From: Lacibacter luteus
GTDB taxonomy: Bacteria; Bacteroidota; Bacteroidia; Chitinophagales; Chitinophagaceae
Assembly: GCF_004118265.1 (NCBI RefSeq)
Contig: NZ_SDHW01000001.1
Location: 496,001-560,000 of the forward strand
Direction: 5' to 3'
Length of the DNA: 64,000 nt
A program made the translations under genes and the position numbers. Positions 1 to 10,462 of the stretch are shown here, in pieces. The notes beneath the pieces are model-generated. The model was not told where the DNA came from and did not search any database. It saw nothing but the letters and a program-made list of their open reading frames with translations. The stretch's first letter is position 1. Each line of letters opens with the position of its first letter.

Positions 1-1268
1 CATCGTAAACCTTCAAAGCCCTGGCGTTTGGCAATGAGCTTTGCTTTTTCTGCAACAGAGAAATACCAGTCTAAACTTTTTTCCATCAGCTCAGGTCTCC
101 CCCATTGTGCAAAATGTACCGCATGCCACCAATGCATTTCAAGGTGTGGTTTACCAAACCAACTGTTATACGTTAAACCTGTTTCCTGTGGCGGATAAGC
201 AGATGAACAATTTACTTTGGTGAGATATTGCGACAGCACCACTCTTCTTTCCATTTCAAATGCACGTGGATTTTTTGTAGCAGAAAAATCAACTGCACCA
301 CCACTTAGCCAGAATTTCTTCCAGCTCACTTCACTGCTTTGTTTTGTTTTGAAGAAGTTGGTGATGGTGGTTACAGGTTTCTTTTCAGAAAAACTGAAGC
401 TGCATTCAAAGGAACCTTTTGCTGTTGGTTGCAATACGAAATAATGGGCAGCTATTTTTTTGATGGTTGCAGAAGAAGTCCAGTTTACATCCACATAATA
501 GTTGGTTGTATCGAGTGTGCGTTTGATGAGTGCAGAACCTGTACTGCTTGTAAGGGATGATGAATGTTTATCATCGCTTTTGTAATTGTCGCCAACATCT
601 TTAAACTGACCATTTGGGTAAGGAAAACGCAGACGTACTGCAATGCGGTTACTATTTAACAGCGACGATTCGATACGAAATGAAACAGCATCATGCAGTT
701 GATGTGCAGCTGTTGTTATTTTCACAGGCACACCCTCTACTTTAAAACTGCTCGTGATAATTCCTGACCAAACATTCAGTTCCTGTTTGATCTGTTGAAT
801 ATCATTTGCCATTGCAAGCGAACCATCTTTCTTCTTTATTTCCAATCCAATATTGCCTAACTGCAAACGATGTGGATTCACACGGAAATAATCAACGGTC
901 TTTCTGCCAAGCTCCGGTTCCTTTACCTGAACCGTGTAAGAAATTTTTCTTCCTTCCAGGTCGTAGGTTTTTAATGCATCCTTTACGTTTAAATTTTCTG
1001 TGTTGGGAAAACTGTGCCAGCCCCATGCAGATTGTGTACCTAATGGAACTCCTTTGGCATATGCTTCAGGAAAACTCTGCATACCTGTTGCATCAACAGT
1101 AAAAGCAAAATTGCCATTACCAACAGTAAGCGAAGAAAGCGAATCGATCTTATTCACTTTTACATTGTGCCGTTTAACGACTGCTTCACGGTTGATGGTT
1201 TGTGATTGAACCACAGAGGCACTAAGAAAGAAAAAAGCGAAAAGAAGAAAAGAAGTTTTAAGTTTCAT
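1..1268 (-). CDS. Six-hairpin glycosidase-like protein (GH65-like), 3' end outside window
   Basis: The start codon is at 1268 and the reading frame stays open to the window edge, giving about 422 visible residues. Residues 1-23 form a signal peptide ending in VVQSQ. A beta-sandwich-like N-terminal half (SLTVGNGNFAFTVDATGM near residue 45) is followed near residue 370 by PQETGLTYNSWFGKPHLEMH, the start of an (alpha/alpha)6-barrel of the kind seen in GH65 and related clan GH-L enzymes. Substrate and catalytic residues cannot be assigned because the barrel is cut off. It is the most downstream visible gene of the PUL and lies 10 bp after a small membrane protein. Its signal-peptide coding region resembles a dispersed repeat (see findings). 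Family assignment is by resemblance and moderately sure; that it is a periplasmic carbohydrate enzyme is an inference. Confidence 0.6.
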   Translation of the reverse strand, partial: MKLKTSFLLFAFFFLSASVVQSQTINREAVVKRHNVKVNKIDSLSSLTVGNGNFAFTVDATGMQSFPEAYAKGVPLGTQSAWGWHSFPNTENLNVKDALKTYDLEGRKISYTVQVKEPELGRKTVDYFRVNPHRLQLGNIGLEIKKKDGSLAMANDIQQIKQELNVWSGIITSSFKVEGVPVKITTAAHQLHDAVSFRIESSLLNSNRIAVRLRFPYPNGQFKDVGDNYKSDDKHSSSLTSSTGSALIKRTLDTTNYYVDVNWTSSATIKKIAAHYFVLQPTAKGSFECSFSFSEKKPVTTITNFFKTKQSSEVSWKKFWLSGGAVDFSATKNPRAFEMERRVVLSQYLTKVNCSSAYPPQETGLTYNSWFGKPHLEMHWWHAVHFAQWGRPELMEKSLDWYFSVAEKAKLIAKRQGFEGLR

Positions 1269-1278
1269 TCGTACTATT

Positions 1279-1779
1279 TTATTTAAAACCGCTGACGGGG
1301 TTAACAACTGAATTTGATAAGTTTTCGTAAAATTTATTAATTCGAGGAGATAATAAAATCAAAAGAGTCCAAAGAATTGGTATAACAACTGACCATACCA
1401 GTCCCCAATAACCCGACTTTATAAATCTCCCGCCATCATGTATAATATTTAGATACATTAAGCAGCAAAGAAAAACTCCAAAAATTAACGGTGACAAGAT
1501 ACCCCATCGTATGACAGCAAGCCTAATCTTGAAATCAGAAGAAATTGGCAAGAACACAAATATCAAGGAAAACATATACGAGCCACTTGTTGATACTCCC
1601 ATCTTTTCTGCGTAAGCAAGTCTTATTTCAAACGGACAAAAAAACATCACTACAAATTGAGTTATTACAGTCGCTAACGCAAAAAACATAAACAGCTTCA
1701 TTTCTGTAGGTGCAGAAGCCATTTTTTTAAAGATATTATCTGCACGAGTTGGATTTACTTGTTCTTTCCTTTTTGTCAT
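1279..1779 (-). CDS. Small multi-pass membrane protein of unknown function
   Basis: A 166-residue protein with a charged N-terminus (MTKRKEQVNPTRAD) and about four hydrophobic segments near residues 28-52, 66-80, 92-112 and 125-145, so probably an inner-membrane protein. I do not recognise a family. It sits between GH2 (27 bp upstream) and the GH65-like gene (10 bp downstream) and is probably co-transcribed, but it has no motif tied to glycan breakdown. It looks more A/T-rich than the flanking enzyme genes, which could mean later insertion. The function is unknown. Confidence 0.6.
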   Translation of the reverse strand: MTKRKEQVNPTRADNIFKKMASAPTEMKLFMFFALATVITQFVVMFFCPFEIRLAYAEKMGVSTSGSYMFSLIFVFLPISSDFKIRLAVIRWGILSPLIFGVFLCCLMYLNIIHDGGRFIKSGYWGLVWSVVIPILWTLLILLSPRINKFYENLSNSVVNPVSGFK

Positions 1780-1806
1780 AGTTTTTTTTAGGTTGTTGAG
1801 TGATCC

Positions 1807-4668
1807 TTAGAATACATTATCAATTGCAGGCCGACTGTAATTCTCTTTTGAATCTGTTGTCTTTGGCAAACCGAAATAAAAATACAATGTACGTTTCTTA
1901 CTGCCGCTCACATGATTCAGTTCACTCATTGGCCCGTACACTCTTGTATTGGTAGTTAATCCTGTTGCCAGCTTGGTTCCTATTGGCGGAATACAATCTA
2001 AGAAGGAAATATTACCAACAGGAATTTCAGGATGTGGTTTGGCTGCCGCACTCAACGCATAAAAATCAAAGAGACGAACAAACAAACCATTATCAGGCGA
2101 GGCAATGTAGAGTTTGCCTTCTACCGTACTCAACTCCATCCATGTAACATCACCATAGTAACCTTTGAACTCCGGATATACCACCGGCGAATAACCCGTA
2201 TGCGTATTGTTGTAAACATTCTGCCACACATTTACAGGTGTACCGGCCATACGGTTTTTCCATTGGCGTGAAGGGCCTTTACCCAACCAACGTGCACCCA
2301 ACACATAATTTTCCGGATAATTAAAACTGATACCCGTAAATGGAAGATCACCTTGCACCGCATATTCATACTCCATCGTTGTCCAGCCGCTTGCATTCAT
2401 TTTCCATTTCACTGTTTTCAGATCGCCGGTATATGTAAACTCAACAACAACATCATTGCCTTCTTTGTATGCTTTTGATGATGCAACTGTGGCCGTTCCT
2501 TTTACCAGCACAGGACCATTGTTGAATGAAAGCACATAATCGTTCGATGTATTTTTTGTTGTAACAAGATTGCCTGATTTTTTATCGAGTACAACTGTTA
2601 CATCACCCCCGGTGATCGCATAAACCGTATCGGTTTCTTTAATGGTTGCTGCTTCATTCGTTGCTGTAACAAAACCACTCAGCTGTACCTGTTTTGTTTT
2701 GATCTCGCTTGTCCATTTGTAGATCTCTTTTCCAAACTGATCTCTTGCAACAATCACCAAGGCATCATAGTTTTTATAATCAGCAGGTAATTGTAATTGC
2801 AGTGTGCCTTGCTTTGTTGCAGCAATATCCGGAGATGTAATGGTTCCTTTTTGTTTGACGATGTATCCATCAAAACGATCGAATGGTTTACTGAAATCAA
2901 CCAATGCCCAATAGAAACTGCATTGTTTGGTATTGGTGAAATGAAAACGGTTGTCGAGTTCAATGCTGCCGTTGAATGTTGCAGGTAATTGTGCTGGCAG
3001 TTTTAATTGAATGGGTGAAAATATTTCACGCAATGCATAATAGCTTCCCTCTTTCTCTCTGTGCGGACCAAGAATACCATCGTTGGCATTCAGTCCATTT
3101 GCATCAAGCATATTGTTGAGATCGGTACGAACAACCGATTCATCCACCAATGCCCAGATAAACACACCACCACTCTTCTGCGATTTCCAATGCAGGTTCC
3201 AGAAATCCTGCATAGCTGCACCTGCACCACCATCATCCTGCGCATGCAACATTTCTGTTGGCATGTAGATCAATGAATCGTTCAATATTTTTTCAGTGCT
3301 GTAATAATCTTCGTAGTGATTGCAATCAATTCCGTTAATGGCATTACCCGGACGATGATGCGCATGAATAACCGTACGGTTCGAGAAATCATATTGTGCA
3401 TAATCATCTACCAGCTCTTTGTTATGTCCACCTTCGTTACCATTACTCCAGAAAATGATCGAAGGATGATTCAGATCTCTTGTCACCATTTCTTTTACCA
3501 ATGGTGTACCGGCTTTTGTACTGTATGCTTTTTGCCAACCGGCTAATTCATCAATTACATAAATGCCCAACGAATCACACAACTGCAAAAAATATTTATC
3601 CGGTGGATAATGACTGCAACGCACAGCATTCATATTCATTTCTTTGATGATCAAGGCATCCATCAACTGCTGTTCGTTGCTTAAGCTACGTGCCGTTTCA
3701 GGCCACCAGCAATGACGGTTAGCACCTTTCATTTTCACCTGCACACCATTGATGTAAATGCCCATACCATGACGCACTTCAATGGTACGGAAACCAAACT
3801 TCTCAACAACTTGGTACTTTTCTTTTCCGGCTAATAATGTAACTCTGACAGAATAAAGATTTGGAGTTTCGCTTGTCCATTGTTTAACGTTATCCAACTT
3901 AGCTTCAAGTATTGTAATAGAATCTCCACGAAGTGCTTTCCCAAGAATTGTTTTAACAACATTGCCCTTGCTGTCAAGAATATCGGCTGTCAAAATAGAT
4001 GTAGCGCTAATATTCTTCATCAATACTTTCATTCCAAACTTACCGTCAGCCTTTGCATCTATTCCCACATAGTCGATAAATTGTTTTGGTGTTGCTTCTA
4101 AAAACACCGGGCGAAAAATGCCGCCAAACACCCAATAATCAGCGAGGCGTTCTGCGTTGTTCACACTGGCATCGCTGCTCATCTTGCTCACTGTTACTTC
4201 AAGCGTATTCGGTTTATCATAATTCAATAAAGAACTGATATCATATTTGAAACGATAAAATGAACCACGATGAATTTCACCTGCGCTCTTACCATTGATC
4301 TTTACTTCTGTATCCGTCATGCTCCCATCAAACACAATGTTGATGTTCTTTCCTTTCCATGCAGCAGGCACGTTGAATTGATACTTGTACATTCCCTTCT
4401 CATCATAAAAACGAAAATTCTTTCCATTGGTTTTGTAATCACGACCATAGTTGTAATTACCAAAACCCTGCTGCTCCCAGCAACTCGGCACCTGTATCTT
4501 TTTCCATTCGCCGCTGTTACGACCAGCCGTGCAAAAGAAATCCCATTGCACCGTATGTGTAGCATCCGTACCAGAGAGGAATTGAATTTGCTTTTGTTGC
4601 GAATGCAAAGAAGTTATGAGTAATAAGTTAAGAGTTACGAGTAACCCAAGTTTGAAAATTCTCTTCAT
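1807..4668 (-). CDS. GH2 family glycoside hydrolase (beta-galactosidase-like)
   Basis: A 953-residue secreted enzyme. Residues 1-23 are a signal peptide. The GH2 sugar-binding jelly roll covers about 35-195, the immunoglobulin-like domain about 197-295, and the TIM barrel about 297-560, opening with the MKGANRHCWWPETARSLS block. The acid/base is Glu412 in WSNGNEGG, and Glu472 in PTEMLHAQ is the likely nucleophile. Long C-terminal beta domains follow, as in large bacterial beta-galactosidases. GH2 enzymes remove terminal beta-linked sugars; galactose is most likely here given the pectin/arabinogalactan context, but beta-glucuronidase or another specificity is possible. It lies 104 bp downstream of GH115, with a dispersed repeat between them. 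The signal-peptide core is encoded by a TAACTCATAAC-like repeat. Confidence 0.88.
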   Translation of the reverse strand: MKRIFKLGLLVTLNLLLITSLHSQQKQIQFLSGTDATHTVQWDFFCTAGRNSGEWKKIQVPSCWEQQGFGNYNYGRDYKTNGKNFRFYDEKGMYKYQFNVPAAWKGKNINIVFDGSMTDTEVKINGKSAGEIHRGSFYRFKYDISSLLNYDKPNTLEVTVSKMSSDASVNNAERLADYWVFGGIFRPVFLEATPKQFIDYVGIDAKADGKFGMKVLMKNISATSILTADILDSKGNVVKTILGKALRGDSITILEAKLDNVKQWTSETPNLYSVRVTLLAGKEKYQVVEKFGFRTIEVRHGMGIYINGVQVKMKGANRHCWWPETARSLSNEQQLMDALIIKEMNMNAVRCSHYPPDKYFLQLCDSLGIYVIDELAGWQKAYSTKAGTPLVKEMVTRDLNHPSIIFWSNGNEGGHNKELVDDYAQYDFSNRTVIHAHHRPGNAINGIDCNHYEDYYSTEKILNDSLIYMPTEMLHAQDDGGAGAAMQDFWNLHWKSQKSGGVFIWALVDESVVRTDLNNMLDANGLNANDGILGPHREKEGSYYALREIFSPIQLKLPAQLPATFNGSIELDNRFHFTNTKQCSFYWALVDFSKPFDRFDGYIVKQKGTITSPDIAATKQGTLQLQLPADYKNYDALVIVARDQFGKEIYKWTSEIKTKQVQLSGFVTATNEAATIKETDTVYAITGGDVTVVLDKKSGNLVTTKNTSNDYVLSFNNGPVLVKGTATVASSKAYKEGNDVVVEFTYTGDLKTVKWKMNASGWTTMEYEYAVQGDLPFTGISFNYPENYVLGARWLGKGPSRQWKNRMAGTPVNVWQNVYNNTHTGYSPVVYPEFKGYYGDVTWMELSTVEGKLYIASPDNGLFVRLFDFYALSAAAKPHPEIPVGNISFLDCIPPIGTKLATGLTTNTRVYGPMSELNHVSGSKKRTLYFYFGLPKTTDSKENYSRPAIDNVF

Positions 4669-4731
4669 CGTATCGTTTTTAGTATCATTTTTTTGAACAA
4701 CAAAGACAGAAAGACATTAAGCAGCACAAAG

Positions 4732-4772
4732 TCTTTGTGTTCCTTTGTGCTTTTGTGGCTTAGTGGTTCAAC
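4732..4772 (+). repeat. Dispersed CTTTGTG-type intergenic repeat
   Basis: A 41-bp stretch built from CTTTGTG/CCTTTGTGC/TTTTGTGG units and ending in TTAGTGGTTCAAC. It directly abuts the stop codon of the GH115 gene. Closely related sequence occurs inside the signal-peptide coding regions of the genes starting at 1268 and 31217. Confidence 0.65.
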
Positions 4773-7280
4773 TTACTCCACTTCCACTTTTCTCAACGCC
4801 AATCCCGTATCTAAAAAATAAACCCTCACCGTTGTCACTCCTTCTTTCGTTATACTCAACGGCAACACGGCTTCGGTATAACCTCTTAAAATATCAGTCT
4901 TCCATCGCTTATCTTCCTGCGGATTATCAATATCTGCAAATTGTACTTCAGCATTGTTGATGGATACTGCAAGTCCGAGGCTTCTTCCTTTATGAATCGC
5001 ATGCGTTGGCAAACATTTCAACACCAACTTGTAACTACCCGGCTTTACGTTGAATGTATAATCAACATACGGCGCTTTGCTCCATTCTTCTTTTTTGAAT
5101 GAAGTGCCTGTAAACGGATAACGTGCAATACTTTTTCCACCAGCACCTAAACCTGCAACAGTAATGATCTTTTCTGTTGCAATTTCTTTTTTCAGTTTAT
5201 AATCACCAGCATACAAACTCAGCAGTGAAGCTTTGCCTGTTTGCACACCAAAGGAGTCAACTGTTCTGTCTAAATATCTTCTGTCGTAAACAACGGTTTT
5301 ATTTACGCCGCCTTCCAGCACTTCAGGTGCAGCAACAGCAGGCATACCAAACACCGAAAGGTTGCGTGGCATATCGCTCATCATGCCATTCCATTTTCCG
5401 TTTTCAATACCGGTATTGTAGTGCAGTGTTAATTGTTTGATTGTTTCATACGCTTGTTTCGATTTTAACGAATACTCTTTTGCCTGTGCAGGAAATTCAT
5501 AACTCATCTGCGCATAAATGATTTTTTGATTAATGAGAGCTGCACCTTTTACCGGGTATTCGATCAATTCAAAAAATGCATCCATCAACTGTTGCGGAAT
5601 TTTCTTTTTGAGTGCTTCTGTTTTTGCAAACAGTTTTTCATACGCCAGTAAACGTTCTGTTCTTGCAGCAGGCACATAGGTGAGCATACGCATGAACTCC
5701 GGTTTACCTTCCTGTGCCAAACGATAATATTCATTTTTGACCGCTGCAATTTCAGGCGCTAATGTGTTTCCAAAATTCTGCGTTGCCCAGTGCAACACAT
5801 ACTGCTGTGCTTTTTCAGGTGTCCATGCATGGATGTCCCATGCAAGATCTAAGAAGAACTGTGTTTCCAGTTCGGCAGGTTTAATGTCGCCAACATTCAC
5901 CACCCACAAACGATTTGCACCAAACTGGTAAGCCTTCGTCATTTCATAAGAGATCAATGAAGGCGCTGTTGTTGACAACCATGTATGATCATGTGGGCCA
6001 CCTAAGTAAGACAAGTGATAATACACGCCACTGCCGCCACTGCGTTTTTGTTCTTCGGGTGTACTCAGCTGACGGATATAACCAAAATTTTCATCGGGCC
6101 AGATGATGGTAATATCATCAGGCAGTTTCATACCCCTGCGGTACAAACTCAACACTTCTTTGTAAGGAACAAATATCTGCGGTAGTTTTTCTGCAGGCTT
6201 TTTAAAATGATTTTGCAAAATTCCACGTTGATCGCTGATGATCGTTTCCAGCAATTTTACTTTTTCACCCGGATCATTCGGGCCGGGCATACCACCATCG
6301 TGCACACCACGCATACCAATTGTCACTACCGATTCATAATTCACCGCTTCTTTAATACGATCATCCCAATAGGTATAGATCTCATTCTTGTTTACATCGT
6401 AACGCCATTCACCGGGTTTGCGTTTATATTCTTCTTCATAGCCATGCTCCCATTCACCTACGTTGTTACGCAACATCGGTTCGCAATGACTGCCGCCAAC
6501 TGCAATCGCATAGTCATTGGCCAGCTTCGGATTTTGTTTGTAATAATAAAATGCTTTCGTACTGTCGTGCATCGCCGGCCAGATATAGTTTGCTTTCAAA
6601 CGCAGCAATAGCTCAAACACTTTGGCATAAGTTTTCGGGCCTATGTTTTGTACATCGGTATCAATTGTGCGTTTTGCCCAGGGAAACAATCCCCAGTCTT
6701 CATCATTAATAAAAATACCACGATACTTCACCGAAGGTTCTTTCGACGCATAACTACCGGAAACGTACAACTGCTTTTTCTTTTGCGGCGTTACATCGGC
6801 CCACCAAACCCACGGAGACACACCCAACATTCTCGACAAATGAAAAATACCATAAGCCGTTCCTCTGCGGTCGCTTCCTGCAATAATGAGTTTGTTACCG
6901 GATGTTTTAATCAGAAAACTCTCCCACTTGTTGTTGATGGACGACACATCGAGTTGTTTTGATCTGATCAGTTCATCTATCAAAGCTGAACTCCCAACCG
7001 TACCCGCCACAATGGAAAAATCTTTTGTTGGAACAGCTGACAATACCTGCATCTGCCGACCGCTTATTAAAGCAATATCATTTGCAAGTGCATTGGCAGC
7101 AATGCTCACCACTTTTGCATCTTGTTCATCCACACAAATGGAAGCAACAGACGAAGAAGTAAATAAAGTAAAGGAAGATGTTTTTTCTGAAACAGTTAAC
7201 TGATTGGTCTGCGACCAACCATCATTCACAAAAAGAAAAAAGAGACAAGAGCAAAACAGCAGTTTCGTAATCTTCAGCAT
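4773..7280 (-). CDS. GH115 xylan/glucuronan alpha-1,2-glucuronidase
   Basis: An 835-residue secreted enzyme of usual length for GH115. I chose the ATG at 7280 rather than the one at 7343 because it places a normal signal peptide (MLKITKLLFCSCLFFLFVND) at the N-terminus. Family landmarks include GIFINDEDWGLFPWAKRTI near 205, LKANYIWPAMHDSTKAFY near 245, GSHCEPMLRNN, the GMRGVHDGGMPGP block, IIWPDENFGYIR and LWVVNVGDIKPAE. The C-terminal beta domain is complete. GH115 enzymes release glucuronic acid or 4-O-methyl-glucuronic acid from xylan or, in some members, from arabinogalactan. Given the pectin-directed neighbours, decorations on arabinogalactan or rhamnogalacturonan side chains are at least as likely as xylan. 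Confidence 0.9.
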   Translation of the reverse strand: MLKITKLLFCSCLFFLFVNDGWSQTNQLTVSEKTSSFTLFTSSSVASICVDEQDAKVVSIAANALANDIALISGRQMQVLSAVPTKDFSIVAGTVGSSALIDELIRSKQLDVSSINNKWESFLIKTSGNKLIIAGSDRRGTAYGIFHLSRMLGVSPWVWWADVTPQKKKQLYVSGSYASKEPSVKYRGIFINDEDWGLFPWAKRTIDTDVQNIGPKTYAKVFELLLRLKANYIWPAMHDSTKAFYYYKQNPKLANDYAIAVGGSHCEPMLRNNVGEWEHGYEEEYKRKPGEWRYDVNKNEIYTYWDDRIKEAVNYESVVTIGMRGVHDGGMPGPNDPGEKVKLLETIISDQRGILQNHFKKPAEKLPQIFVPYKEVLSLYRRGMKLPDDITIIWPDENFGYIRQLSTPEEQKRSGGSGVYYHLSYLGGPHDHTWLSTTAPSLISYEMTKAYQFGANRLWVVNVGDIKPAELETQFFLDLAWDIHAWTPEKAQQYVLHWATQNFGNTLAPEIAAVKNEYYRLAQEGKPEFMRMLTYVPAARTERLLAYEKLFAKTEALKKKIPQQLMDAFFELIEYPVKGAALINQKIIYAQMSYEFPAQAKEYSLKSKQAYETIKQLTLHYNTGIENGKWNGMMSDMPRNLSVFGMPAVAAPEVLEGGVNKTVVYDRRYLDRTVDSFGVQTGKASLLSLYAGDYKLKKEIATEKIITVAGLGAGGKSIARYPFTGTSFKKEEWSKAPYVDYTFNVKPGSYKLVLKCLPTHAIHKGRSLGLAVSINNAEVQFADIDNPQEDKRWKTDILRGYTEAVLPLSITKEGVTTVRVYFLDTGLALRKVEVE

Positions 7281-7916
7281 ACACAATCGTTTAAAACAGC
7301 ATGTAAATTTAACGCACAGGAATGCTAAGCTATCCTGCGGCATCCTGCAATGAATAGTGGGTATCTTTTCAATACATTAACCAGGCGGAGCAGTCTTTGT
7401 GCAGGAGTTGTGCCGAAGCAATGGGCTGTGAATGATCTTAGGCATGCCATACCAGTTCAACTTTGTAAGCAATGATGTAAAAACAAGAAAGCGCTTTCTC
7501 AATAACACATTACTCCGTTCGATTCAGTCTTCTATTCACTTTATCTGTCATCATCACTACTCAAACAAAGGAAATTGGTGAACGCTATCCTGAGTTTGCA
7601 ACGCCAGATTTAACGATTGTTGCACACCGTTTTGTTTCTTTCACCTCGTCCTTTCTTACCAACAATTACCCTCTCTTCAAAAATTGCAAAGACTTGATTC
7701 CATTTCCAACAGAGTAAAACACTTAGTTGGGTTAGTCAATTACCAATACATTTAAAAAATAACGATATATTGAACACAAACACACTTTCATAAACAACAG
7801 GCAGCAGTTATTTTTAACCCATCCCGCAATTGATTGTTTCGGATAGTATACAAAACTGAATGCAGATTCAGTCTATTCAGCAGCTCAATTGTTCCACATT
7901 TAAAAAATCCAATAGC
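7281..7916. other. Divergent intergenic region, no gene
   Basis: About 640 bp between the minus-strand GH115 start and the plus-strand T9SS gene. I see no coding frame with a convincing start and composition, and no exact TAnnTTTG promoter in either direction. It probably carries the start signals for both genes. Confidence 0.5.
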
Positions 7917-10235
7917 ATGCAAAATCCATTTCGGTTATTCGGCTTGTTACTCCTCTTTGTGTTCTCACACATGCAGCTTTCTGCTCAAACGCAATTCTGG
8001 TCAGATGATTTTGAAGATTCCGGTTCACCTTCCAGCGGAACCAGAACTCCTTCCACTACCGTTTTATGTGGCGGGCCGCCGGCAACAGCCTATTTTAACC
8101 GGGTAGTTACTTCTTCTATTTGAACAGGAACTGTTTATACTGGTTTCTCCGGCTCCAAATTCTGGGCATCAGAAGATGTAGACAAAGGACCTACCTGTGT
8201 TAACAATTCAATCACTGCACATCAAAACATTGCATGGTCATCCATTAATATCTCAGGCAAAACAGGTTTAACATTTAAGGGCTTGTTTGCAGTAGGCACT
8301 ACTACAGCATTTGATGGATTTGGAATAGTCAATTCCGGCGGCACTTCTGTTTATGATTATTTGATTGTACAATACCGGATCGATGGAGGTGCATGGACAG
8401 ATCTTATCCGTTTTTTCCCGTCTATCAACAACGCAGGCAATGGTACTTTAGCTGTTGAAACTACCGGCGATTCAGTTGCGCAGGGAGAAGGAACAGGTTT
8501 AACCACAACTGCTGCAGAATTTACAGCCAACATTATCGGCACGGGAACAACCCTGGAACTGCAGGTAAAATTGCACAGCAACAGTGCAGCAGAAGAAACA
8601 TTGATCGACAACTTCCGGTTGTTTGAAACACCGGCATGCGCTAACCCAACCATTACAAGCCAGCCGTCGAACGCTTCTGTTTGTAACGGAAACAATACTT
8701 CATTTGCTGTTACTGCAACCGGCGCAACAGGTTACCAATGGCAGGTAAACAGCGGCTCTGGGTTTTCAAATATTTCAAACGGGGGCGTGTATTCAACTGC
8801 CACCACTTCATCCCTGACTATAACAGGGGTAACCAGCGGAATGAATGGATATACGTATCGCTGTGTTACAACAAACAGCACCTGCTCTACAACCAGCAAT
8901 GCTGCCACACTAACAGCATCAACACCATCGCTTACCGCTGCTTCACAAACCAACCTGGCCTGTTTTGGCGGAGCTACCGGCTCTGCAACAGTCAATACTG
9001 CAACAGGTGGTATTGCCGCCTATGCCTATAACTGGACACCCGGAAACCCAACGGGTGATGGTACCGTAACCGTAACCGGTTTAACAGCAGGTACATGGAC
9101 TTGTACCGTAACAGACAATATTGGTTGTACTGCAGAAAGATCGTTTACCATTACACAGCCCGCATTAACTCCCGGCTCCGGCTCTTACTCGTTACCAACA
9201 ACCAACCAAGCGATAACACAACCTGTAAACAACTATAACTATTCAAACGGCACATGCGAATTAATGACAGCCGTGGTTGCCTCAGGAGCAAGCCCGGTAA
9301 GCGGTGAAGTTGCCAACAAAGTGTGGATTGAAAGCAGTGTTCCAACCCATGCATCCATCCCATTTGTACAACGTCATTACGAAATAACACCCACAACAAA
9401 TGCAGGCACCGCCACAGGTACAGTAACACTGTTTTTTACCCAAACCGAATTCGACAATTTCAATGCACATCCCAACAGTGGCATGAAATTGCCAACAGGC
9501 CCTGCCGACAACCTAGGTAAATCCAATTTGCGTATCGGCAAATACAGCGGCGTTTCCGGAAACGGTACTGGTCTGCCGGCTTCTTACAGCAGCTCTGCAA
9601 TAGTAATCGATCCGGATGATGCAAACATTATATGGAATGCAACGGCCTCTGCCTGGGAAGTAACGTTTACAGTAAACGGCTTCAGTGGCTTTGTTGTTCA
9701 AACAGTATCGGCCACGCTACCTGTTACGTTTCGTTCGTTCGCAGTAAGCCAAAAGGGGGAAAATGTATTACTGAACTGGGTGACTGAAATGGAACAAAAC
9801 GGCCATACGTTTCAGGTACAACACAGTTTCAATTCAATGAACTGGACGACTCTTTCAACTGTTGCAGCAGCAGGTAACAGCAATACAGTAAAAAACTATG
9901 TATACCTGCATCGCAACGCTTCTGCCGGAATCAATTATTACCGGATTGTGCAACAGGATCTGGATGGCAAAACGTTCTACAGTGAAGTAAAAACAATACG
10001 GATTGAAGCACAAACAGCAGCCATTCATATTGTAACAACACCGGTGCAGAACGGGCAGGTTCAATTAACGGTTACCGGTAACGCTCAAACTATCCGCCTG
10101 TACAACATGCAGGGATATTTACTGTTAACCCGTTACCTCGAGCCGGGTACACATCGTTTAAATGTAAGCCATCTTGCAAAAGCAATGTATTGGCTCAAGG
10201 GTGAACAGAATACAGAAAAACTGATCATTCAGTAA
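7917..10235 (+). pseudogene. T9SS-exported Ig/SprB-repeat protein gene broken by an in-frame TGA
   Basis: From the ATG at 7917 (signal peptide MQNPFRLFGLLLLFVFSHMQ) the frame runs to 10235 except for one TGA at 8121-8123, codon 69. Translation on both sides fits one protein: a metal-less jelly-roll-like N-terminus (FWASEDVDKGP, then the VDNFRLFETPAC type end), an Ig-like domain with ITSQPSNASVC, an SprB-like repeat (LACFGGATGSATVN to FTITQPA), and a C-terminal type A sorting domain (IRLYNMQGYLLLTRYL to LIIQ). The intact product would be a roughly 770-residue surface or secreted protein exported by the type IX system. No ATG for re-initiation lies soon after the stop; the downstream part would start from a TTG at 8283. 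It could be a recent nonsense mutation or a base-call error. Confidence 0.8.
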
Positions 10236-10276
10236 AGGATAAAAGCACTGCTTACCCGCAAACTAATTCGTTATAC

Positions 10277-10317
10277 AAAGCTGCCGTGGATTGTGAACAA
10301 ACCACGGCAGCTTTTTT
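10277..10317 (+). terminator. Rho-independent terminator of the T9SS protein gene
   Basis: A perfect 13-bp stem (AAAGCTGCCGTGG with CCACGGCAGCTTT), a 12-nt loop and a T run, 41 bp after the stop codon at 10235. The 3' arm is included in a 64-bp segment duplicated at 10463-10526. Confidence 0.85.
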
Positions 10318-10351
10318 CATGACAACCGCTTCATGCGTAGCAATAACAAAC
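10288..10351 (+). repeat. 64-bp direct repeat, copy 1
   Basis: Identical to 10463-10526. It starts inside the terminator loop side and ends with CAATAACAAAC. The two copies flank a REPIN-like element. Confidence 0.9.
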
Positions 10352-10355
10352 ATTA

Positions 10356-10458
10356 CTGGTGCAGGTCTCCCGACCTGTACCTATCCGTTACTTATTTTGG
10401 AATAGAATGTTGTGGTAAGATTAGTAACGACTGGACACAGGTCAGAGACCTGCACCAG
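10356..10458. repeat. REPIN-like 103-bp palindromic element, copy 1
   Basis: The ends are a perfect 13-bp inverted repeat (CTGGTGCAGGTCT and its complement). Each end also folds alone into a 6-bp hairpin (CAGGTC with GACCTG), and the inner part carries CGTTACT paired with AGTAACG. Two inverted hairpins joined by a short spacer are the layout of a REP doublet (REPIN). A second copy of exactly the same length lies at 14426-14528. No RAYT transposase gene is in the window. Confidence 0.8.
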
Positions 10459-10462
10459 AGGA

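Noticed and set aside
6207-6611. A 134-codon plus-strand frame opposite GH115
   Set aside because: It lies wholly inside the GH115 gene on the other strand, has no family motif, and arises from codon bias of the real gene. The same holds for most other long antisense frames.
4773-7343. Longer GH115 start at 7343
   Set aside because: It would add 21 residues ahead of a normal signal peptide (MLKITKLLFC...); the start at 7280 fits a secreted enzyme better.
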